10,878 bases of DNA, taken from the NCBI GenBank assembly GCA_030826005.1, contig JAPJOW010000142.1, forward strand, positions 1 to 10,878, read 5' to 3'. Source of the DNA: Aliterella sp. RAGGC_92. GTDB taxonomy: Bacteria > Cyanobacteriota > Cyanobacteriia > Cyanobacteriales > Chroococcidiopsidaceae. Both the position numbers and the translations under genes were made by a program. The notes beneath the pieces were generated by a model. The model searched no databases. It was given only the letters and a program-made list of their open reading frames with translations, and was not told where the DNA came from. Shown piece after piece: positions 6,970 to 10,878 of this stretch. The first letter of the stretch is position 1. The number at the start of each line of letters is the position of its first letter.

Positions 6970-6978
6970 CTTTACAAT
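6949..6978 (+). promoter_or_regulatory. Putative promoter of the TonB-like gene
   Basis: -35 TTGCAA (6949-6954), 18-bp spacer, -10 TACAAT (6973-6978). Transcription would start near 6985, giving a leader of about 75 bases before the ATG at 7060, or about 20 bases before the alternative TTG at 7006. The Fur-like sequence lies inside it. Confidence 0.55.
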
Positions 6979-7059
6979 TAGCCTGTAGCTGTTAAGAAAG
7001 CTTCGTTGCAAGCGAGTTCAAAATTTGGTGTAGTACAAGTAGGACTAATTATTAATTGC

Positions 7060-7908
7060 ATGACTTTCGCCAAAAACTTACCTACACCCTTAAGTAAAAT
7101 GTGGAAACCAATGTGGTTAGCCTCATTAGGCTTGCATGGTTTGCTACTCGTAGTTCCCCTTCCGACAACAGAAACACCCAAACAAGTAGAAAAGCCCCAA
7201 GAGTTAGTTAAGTTAACTCCCGTAACGCCCACGCCTTCGCCCGTAAAGAAGGTAATTAAAACAAAACCTACCCCTGTAGCGACTCGCCCCCCCAAAGCGC
7301 CACAGCAAAAAATACTCGCTACAAGAAAAGTAACGCCTACTGTTGCTAAATCTCCTCCTAGCCCTGTAGTTGCATCCCCTCCCCCACAGCCCGCAACACC
7401 TAAACCTACACCTGTTACAATTAATTCTTTTCCCCCAGATGCGGAAATTGAATTAGATACTAAAAACCAAGAATTACTCCCGCCGCCTCAAACTATTCCT
7501 TCCGCATCATCTAGCCCTGTAACCATAGCAACCGAGGCAATCAACGGCGTACCTGTCGATCCAAATTGGCAAGCTGTAGAACAACCCAAAGAAGTAATAG
7601 CAGAAGCAGAAATGTTTATGCAGCCTGACGGTAAGCTACACCCCGATATTGTGGGTAAAGTAGCTCAAATTCCTGATAAAGATCCTGATACAGTCTTTGA
7701 GGAGTTTTTTCGCTTGCAATTAGCGATCGCTAACTTCACTGTAGAGCCTACTGGTACTTATGCAGCAAATGGCGGACTTTACAAACTAATTCCCAAAGAT
7801 AATTCCAGCCCTCTTTATTTAGCACTAGCTCCAAATAAACAAGGTACGGGTACAGTAGTAACTGTTTGGAATAAATACCCAAGTCCTATTGAATCAACAG
7901 AAAATTAA
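7060..7908 (+). CDS. TonB-like energy transducer with non-classical C-terminus
   Basis: The 282-residue protein has TonB architecture: a short cytoplasmic tail, one membrane helix at about residues 16-34 (MWLASLGLHGLLLVVPL), then a Pro/Lys/Thr-rich spacer of roughly 90 residues (TPVTPTPSPV, KTKPTPVATRPPKAP, SPPPQPATPKPTP) able to cross the periplasm. The helix contains Ser22-x-x-x-His26, matching the SxxxH motif that couples TonB to ExbB/ExbD. The C-terminal ~55 residues (FEEFFRLQLAIANF, then GTYAANGGLYKL, YLALAPN and GTVVTVWNKYP) do not look like the classical TonB receptor-binding domain. They resemble a C-terminal module I recall from other cyanobacterial proteins. ATG 7060 is preferred over TTG 7006, which adds 18 residues. 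It is divergent from the iron operon, which suggests a role in ferric-chelate uptake. No exbBD or receptor gene is visible. Confidence 0.7.
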   Translation: MTFAKNLPTPLSKMWKPMWLASLGLHGLLLVVPLPTTETPKQVEKPQELVKLTPVTPTPSPVKKVIKTKPTPVATRPPKAPQQKILATRKVTPTVAKSPPSPVVASPPPQPATPKPTPVTINSFPPDAEIELDTKNQELLPPPQTIPSASSSPVTIATEAINGVPVDPNWQAVEQPKEVIAEAEMFMQPDGKLHPDIVGKVAQIPDKDPDTVFEEFFRLQLAIANFTVEPTGTYAANGGLYKLIPKDNSSPLYLALAPNKQGTGTVVTVWNKYPSPIESTEN

Positions 7909-7920
7909 ATTTTAAATTAG

Positions 7921-7937
7921 CATTGAATAATTCAATG
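7921..7937. promoter_or_regulatory. 17-bp palindromic operator upstream of marR
   Basis: CATTGAAT-A-ATTCAATG is a perfect inverted repeat with 8-bp arms and a single central base. It ends 12 bp before the marR start codon. A possible promoter, TTGAAT (7889-7894) and TAAATT (7913-7918) with an 18-bp spacer, would start transcription inside the palindrome. The length and symmetry suit a MarR dimer, so autoregulation is likely. A near copy lies at 10066-10082. Confidence 0.75.
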
Positions 7938-7949
7938 TAAAAATATTTA

Positions 7950-8396
7950 ATGGGAACTCGATATTCAGGCACAACCGAAGAAATTACAGCTTTAAATGCT
8001 TACATTAAGCTTGTTAGAGCAACCGAATCTCTAACCCATCGTATCCACCAGCACTTAGAAACCCATAAGCTGACAGTAACTCAATTTGGCGTATTAGAAG
8101 CATTATTTCACTTAGGCTCGATGCACCAAAAGGAACTAGCAGAAAAATTACTCAAAAGTGGCGGCAACATTACTTTAGTGATTGATAACTTAGAAAAACG
8201 GCAGTTAGTACAGCGCGATCGCGAAACAGGCGATCGGCGATGTATAGCTGTATCTCTTACCCCCACAGGCAAACAGCTAATTAGCGATATATTCCCGGCT
8301 CATGTAGAAGCGATCGCCCAGCAAATGAAGATTTTGAGCTTAGAGGAGCAAACTGAGTTAGGGCGCTTGTGTAAGAAGTTGGGGAAACAAGAGTAA
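7950..8396 (+). CDS. MarR-family transcriptional regulator
   Basis: Dimeric winged-helix DNA-binding protein, usually a repressor released by phenolics, quinones or oxidants. The 148-residue length is typical. The core is QFGVLEALFHLGSMHQKELAEKLL (residues 45-68), the recognition helix GGNITLVIDNLEKRQLV (71-87) and the wing RETGDRRCIAVSLTPTG (91-107) with the conserved Asp95-Arg96-Arg97. Cys98 sits in the wing directly after the DNA-contacting arginine, and Cys141 near the C-terminal dimerisation helix. There is no N-terminal Cys of the OhrR type. From memory the sequence is closest to the MhqR-like group. The start codon has no clear ribosome site, but no other Met is available before residue 58. 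It lies 41 bp after the TonB-like gene but has its own palindromic operator. The repeated operator suggests that it controls the nitroreductase and pirin genes downstream. Confidence 0.92.
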   Translation: MGTRYSGTTEEITALNAYIKLVRATESLTHRIHQHLETHKLTVTQFGVLEALFHLGSMHQKELAEKLLKSGGNITLVIDNLEKRQLVQRDRETGDRRCIAVSLTPTGKQLISDIFPAHVEAIAQQMKILSLEEQTELGRLCKKLGKQE

Positions 8397-8410
8397 TGGC
8401 TTGTGGCGTT

Positions 8411-8449
8411 AGGAGAGGTGGGGAGACAAGGGGATGGGGAGAAAGATGT
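8411..8449. repeat. Purine-rich, G-run tract between marR and the SMP-30 gene
   Basis: The 81-bp gap between the convergent genes contains a purine-rich tract with three GGGG runs (8420-8423, 8430-8433, 8436-8439) and shorter GG pairs before them. It looks like degenerate GGGGAGA/GGGGATG units, a style of short repeat seen between cyanobacterial genes. Right of it, AAGGC (8458-8462) and GCCTT (8472-8476) could form a weak 5-bp hairpin without a T-run. No strong terminator is seen. Confidence 0.45.
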
Positions 8450-8477
8450 ATTGCAGAAAGGCAAAATGTCAGCCTTG

Positions 8478-9350
8478 TTACCCTTGAAAATGATTCGCAG
8501 GTAAGCCAGAAGTATCAGTTTGCAGGCTAAATAAGTCTCCAGAATAGAAACTTTTTTGAATCTCAGCTTCGCTCAAACCTACTGATGCGGTTGTAATATA
8601 AAGCATTTTTAAGTCTTCACCGCCAAGGGTGCAGCAAGTTGGACGTTGTACAGGCATTTTTACCCGCATCATCTCTTTACCATTAGGGTCAAACCGGATG
8701 ATATACCAACCATCCCACATCGCTGACCAAATACAACCATCCTTATCTACCGTCATACCATCGGGAAAAAAAGATTCGGCTTTTAGATCGATTAACACGC
8801 GGCGATCGCAAATACTGCCACTTTCTAGATCAAAATCATAAGCGTAGATAGTCTTAAGCGGTGAATCTGTGAGATAAAAAGTCTGATTGTCTGGACTCCA
8901 CCCCAGCCCATTAGCTACAGTTAAACCAGTTTCGAGGATGTGCAAACCATCGCGATCGTAACGATACAAACTTCCCAAAGGTTCGCCTTTACCACTCATA
9001 GAATTAAACCAAAACCGCCCAGCGCGATCGCACTTACCATCATTAAAGCGAATGTCGGGATTAGTTTCTATATCCAATATTGGTGTAACTTGACCATTGC
9101 TAGTATCCAAAAAAGCGATTCGGTGCCGTTGAGCCATAATTAAACGATTCGTTCCCCCCGGTGCAATACAGCCAACAACTTCACCCACATCAAAAAACCG
9201 ATCTTCCCCCGTAACTGGATTAAATTGATGAACGCGATGGTTGTAAATATCCACCCAGTAAAGCAATTGCTCGTCAGGATGCCAAAGCGTTCCTTCTCCT
9301 AGTCGCGCTCTTGCGGCAAAAATATTTTTTGGTAAATAATTAACGCTCAT
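8478..9350 (-). CDS. SMP-30/gluconolactonase/LRE-family hydrolase
   Basis: A six-bladed beta-propeller metal-dependent lactonase or esterase of 290 residues. The metal and substrate residues of the family are visible and nearly share the human SMP30 numbering: Glu19 in LGEGTLWHP, Arg101 and Asn103 in RFNDGKCD, Asn147 in VANGLGWSPD and Asp197 in FPDGMTVD. There is no signal peptide, so it is likely cytoplasmic. It starts at ATG 9350, inside the end of the nitroreductase gene (11-bp overlap), so the two are co-transcribed and probably translationally coupled. The family hydrolyses sugar lactones, but also organophosphates and other cyclic esters, so the substrate cannot be read from sequence. 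Pairing with a nitroreductase under a MarR-type operator suggests detoxification rather than central sugar metabolism; that is inference. Confidence 0.9.
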   Translation of the reverse strand: MSVNYLPKNIFAARARLGEGTLWHPDEQLLYWVDIYNHRVHQFNPVTGEDRFFDVGEVVGCIAPGGTNRLIMAQRHRIAFLDTSNGQVTPILDIETNPDIRFNDGKCDRAGRFWFNSMSGKGEPLGSLYRYDRDGLHILETGLTVANGLGWSPDNQTFYLTDSPLKTIYAYDFDLESGSICDRRVLIDLKAESFFPDGMTVDKDGCIWSAMWDGWYIIRFDPNGKEMMRVKMPVQRPTCCTLGGEDLKMLYITTASVGLSEAEIQKSFYSGDLFSLQTDTSGLPANHFQG

Positions 9351-9957
9351 TATTTCTCACTTCTGATGCGGTTTGCTCCCACTGATTAGAAAACACAAAT
9401 TTTTCTAAAGGCTTGCGAGTGCGAGGATTTTGTTCTCGTTGTTGCAATGATTCTGATAGAGTTTGAGCATCGCCAAGATAGCCAAGAGCGATCGCTGCAA
9501 CGGGTTCGTAGCCTTCCGCAATCTGATAAACTTCTTTTGCTTTGGGAACATCAAAGCCTGCCATTTGATGTACAAATAAGTCTAAAGCGGCAGCTTGAAT
9601 CGCCAAACTAGCCGCCGCCGCACCTACATCGTGAAAAGCATGGCGGTTTTCTTTCCCATTGCGTTCAAAATCTAATTTAGCAACCGAAAGCATTAGTACC
9701 GGAGCATTCCGCGCCCATATTTGATTTCCTTCTGCTAATACGCTAACTAAGCGCTCGAACTCAACGGGGTTTTCTTTAGTTGCAATAATAAAGCTCCAAG
9801 GCTGCTCATTATAGGAAGAAGCCGCCCATCGCGCCGCTTCTAACACGCTGAGTAACTTTTCTTTTTCTACCATGCGATCGCTAAAAGCTAAAGGACTCCA
9901 ACGTTTTTGTAGAGGTTCTGCAATCGTGTATTGAGTATCTGCTAATTTATCGCTCAT
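9340..9957 (-). CDS. FMN-dependent nitroreductase family oxidoreductase
   Basis: Reduces nitro compounds, quinones or related electrophiles with NAD(P)H through bound FMN. The 205-residue protein has the family hallmarks: an FMN phosphate-binding RWSPLAFSD segment (residues 19-27), SSYNEQPWSF (47-56), the helix HDVGAAAASLAIQAAAL (109-125) and the C-terminal ALGYLGD (157-163) followed by a basic NPRTRKPLEKFV tail. It starts at ATG 9957, with AGG eight bases upstream; a TTG directly before it is ignored. It is first in a two-gene unit with the SMP-30-like gene. Its upstream region carries a perfect TATAAT (minus strand, 10065-10060) next to the palindromic operator shared with pirin. The physiological substrate is unknown. 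Similar proteins also act as dehydrogenases or ene-type reductases. Confidence 0.92.
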   Translation of the reverse strand: MSDKLADTQYTIAEPLQKRWSPLAFSDRMVEKEKLLSVLEAARWAASSYNEQPWSFIIATKENPVEFERLVSVLAEGNQIWARNAPVLMLSVAKLDFERNGKENRHAFHDVGAAAASLAIQAAALDLFVHQMAGFDVPKAKEVYQIAEGYEPVAAIALGYLGDAQTLSESLQQREQNPRTRKPLEKFVFSNQWEQTASEVRNNER

Positions 9958-10041
9958 CAATTCTACCTGCTCTATGTAATGCGATCGTATTTATTCCGTA
10001 CCAACTTATCGACTGCATTTAGTCGTAGTTACCGATACTTT

Positions 10042-10069
10042 TTGACGGCTATTAGCACCATTATATATT
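10042..10069 (+). promoter_or_regulatory. Putative pirin promoter
   Basis: -35 TTGACG (10042-10047) and -10 TATATT (10064-10069) are 16 bp apart. The predicted start near 10076 falls within the palindrome 10066-10082, so a bound repressor would block it. A second TATAGT at 10093-10098 lacks a good -35. Confidence 0.5.
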
Positions 10070-10087
10070 AAATAATTTAATGTTAAA
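10060..10087 (-). promoter_or_regulatory. Putative nitroreductase promoter
   Basis: The minus strand carries a perfect TATAAT (10065-10060). Sixteen bases upstream is TTTAAC (10087-10082), a weak -35. The spacer is almost exactly the palindromic operator. Transcription would run left into the nitroreductase gene with a leader of about 95 bases. Confidence 0.45.
10066..10082. promoter_or_regulatory. Second copy of the palindromic MarR-type operator
   Basis: TATTAAATAATTTAATG matches the marR operator CATTGAATAATTCAATG at 14 of 17 positions. The two inner differences, G to A and C to T, are complementary, so the symmetry is kept: ATTAAAT-A-ATTTAAT is perfectly palindromic. It overlaps the predicted pirin -10 and fills the spacer of the predicted nitroreductase promoter. 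The compensated changes argue for a selected protein-binding site, although the region is AT-rich. Confidence 0.65.
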
Positions 10088-10118
10088 CTAAATATAGTCA
10101 AGTAGAGCCGAAGATAAT

Positions 10119-10817
10119 ATGATTACCCTACGACCAGGCAATCAAAGAGGTCATGCTAATCATGGCTGGTTAGACAGTTACCATACGTTTTCCTTTGCCA
10201 ATTATTACGACCCCAAAAACATGGGATTTCGCGACTTGCGCGTAATTAACGAAGATTGGATAGCCCCTAGTGCAGGCTTTGGCGCTCACAGTCACCGGGA
10301 TATGGAAATTATTACCTATGTCTTAGAAGGAGCGCTAGAACACAAAGATAGTTTAGGTACGGGTGCAGTAATTAAGCCTGGAGATGCCCAAAGAATGAGT
10401 GCGGGAACAGGAATTACTCATAGCGAGTTTAATAACTCCGCAACAAATCCAGTGCATTTATTGCAAATATGGATTTTGCCCGACACGACTGGAATTACGC
10501 CAAGTTACGAACAACGCAACTTTCCCCTAGACGAAAAGCTAGGCAAACTAAGGTTAATTGCGGCAAAAGATGGGCGTAATGGGGCGGTAAAAATTCATCA
10601 AGATGTGGATTTGTACACCTCAGTTTTAAGGAAAGGCGATCGCATTGTTCATAATCTTTTGCCCAATCGTTACGCCTGGTTACAGGTAGCAAGCGGGGAA
10701 ATAAAGGTAGGTGATTTCGCGCTTATTGCTGGGGATGCAATTTCAGCTAGTAATACAGCAGCGCTGAATATTAGCACCGAAACCGATGCCGAAATCTTAC
10801 TATTTGACTTAGTTTGA
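10119..10817 (+). CDS. Pirin family bicupin protein
   Basis: A 232-residue bicupin of the pirin/YhaK group. The N-terminal cupin has the four metal ligands: His57 and His59 in GAHSHRDMEI, and His101 and Glu103 in GTGITHSEFN; all are intact. The N-terminus ITLRPGNQRGHANHGWLDSY and the SFANYYDP motif are typical of the family. The second cupin (about residues 140-232) lacks metal ligands, as usual. Some bacterial pirins have quercetin 2,3-dioxygenase activity, and others act as redox-responsive partners of regulators, so the substrate is uncertain. It is transcribed divergently from the nitroreductase gene and shares the palindromic operator with it. The ATG has no strong ribosome site but no better start exists. 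A hairpin repeat follows 10 bp after its stop. Confidence 0.93.
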   Translation: MITLRPGNQRGHANHGWLDSYHTFSFANYYDPKNMGFRDLRVINEDWIAPSAGFGAHSHRDMEIITYVLEGALEHKDSLGTGAVIKPGDAQRMSAGTGITHSEFNNSATNPVHLLQIWILPDTTGITPSYEQRNFPLDEKLGKLRLIAAKDGRNGAVKIHQDVDLYTSVLRKGDRIVHNLLPNRYAWLQVASGEIKVGDFALIAGDAISASNTAALNISTETDAEILLFDLV

Positions 10818-10826
10818 TAAATTATC

Positions 10827-10855
10827 GTAGGGGCGCTAAGACCCGCCGCCCCTAC
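10827..10855. repeat. Interspersed GTAGGGGCG...CGCCCCTAC palindrome
   Basis: Perfect 9-bp arms GTAGGGGCG (10827-10835) and CGCCCCTAC (10847-10855) flank an 11-base loop. From memory, this palindrome is widely dispersed between genes in many cyanobacteria. It can form a strong hairpin just after pirin and may terminate or stabilise the transcript, but no T-run follows. The remaining bases to 10878 show no gene. Confidence 0.75.
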
Positions 10856-10878
10856 CTTTGACGGCAAGTACACCTATG

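Larger units (their letters stand above)
6721..7059. promoter_or_regulatory. Divergent intergenic region between futA and the TonB-like gene
   Basis: An AT-rich region of about 340 bp with no credible gene. It holds a promoter and Fur-like site for the rightward TonB-like gene (6945-6978), a 17-bp palindrome (6913-6929) and several A/T runs (for example 6820-6829, 6879-6886 and 6931-6936). I found no convincing -35/-10 pair for the leftward fut operon, although its promoter must lie here. Minus-strand candidates such as TTGATG near 6834-6839 lack a well-spaced -10. Confidence 0.6.
1675..10643. repeat. HIP1 octamers (GCGATCGC), 14 copies
   Basis: Copies begin at 1675, 2472, 3492, 4924, 5640, 6503, 7723, 8215, 8310, 8802, 9024, 9488, 9874 and 10636. 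Most lie inside genes. This highly iterated palindrome is a hallmark of many cyanobacterial genomes and is the main evidence for the taxonomic assignment. None lies in the first 1.6 kb. Confidence 0.95.

Noticed and set aside
6978..7295. A 105-codon minus-strand frame across the start of the TonB-like gene
   Set aside because: Its composition (Gly/Val/Thr-rich) is the complement of the proline-rich spacer; no start signal or domain.
8411..8449. G-quadruplex regulator
   Set aside because: Only three GGGG runs are present with mixed spacing; it is better explained as a degenerate purine-rich repeat, and no function is suggested by context.
8397..8477. Rho-independent terminator between marR and the SMP-30 gene
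   Set aside because: The only hairpin has a 5-bp stem with a 9-base loop and no T-run on either strand.
10670..10873. Minus-strand frame covering the end of pirin and the right edge
   Set aside because: It begins beyond the GTAGGGGCG palindrome and runs antisense to pirin; a product of the repeat and shadow coding.
10856..10878. TTGACG and a terminal ATG as the promoter or start of a next gene
   Set aside because: Only 23 bases remain; no -10 box or coding sequence can be judged.

Overview
The window is chromosomal DNA from a cyanobacterium. The octamer GCGATCGC (HIP1) occurs 14 times in 10.9 kb, where chance would give well under one. The proteins are also cyanobacterial in type: a PilJ-like receptor, a SynOMT-like methyltransferase, an iron(III) ABC transporter and a TonB-like protein with a cyanobacterial C-terminus. 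I cannot resolve the genus. No prophage, insertion sequence or CRISPR array is visible.

Left part (1-2600): the 3' part of a PilJ-like methyl-accepting protein is fused by a TAATG stop/start overlap to a class I cation-dependent O-methyltransferase. That gene converges on, and overlaps by 17 bp, a TrhO-type tRNA uridine 5-hydroxylase. TrhO is followed, divergently, by tRNA-Ala(UGC) with a strong promoter. The chemistry fits a wobble-uridine pathway: TrhO makes 5-hydroxyuridine at position 34, a methyltransferase of this superfamily (TrmR/YrrM in Bacillus) can make 5-methoxyuridine, and tRNA-Ala(UGC) is a standard substrate class.

Middle (2605-7908): a minus-strand operon encodes a periplasmic iron(III)-binding protein, a fused two-domain permease and an ATPase, followed 10 bp later by a small unrecognised protein with a cysteine-protease-like Cys/Trp/Asp-Pro-Thr pattern. 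Divergent from it is a TonB-like protein with one N-terminal membrane helix carrying SxxxH, a long proline-rich spacer and a non-classical C-terminal domain. The shared intergenic region holds a good promoter for the TonB-like gene with a Fur-box-like sequence inside it, so the locus reads as an iron-acquisition island.

Right part (7921-10878): a MarR-family regulator, a nitroreductase followed by an SMP-30/gluconolactonase-like hydrolase (11 bp overlap), and a divergent pirin. A 17-bp palindrome immediately upstream of marR recurs with 14/17 identity between the nitroreductase and pirin genes, where it overlaps promoter elements for both directions. This suggests a compact MarR-controlled detoxification or electrophile-response regulon. 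The window ends in a GTAGGGGCG...CGCCCCTAC hairpin of a type dispersed in cyanobacterial genomes.
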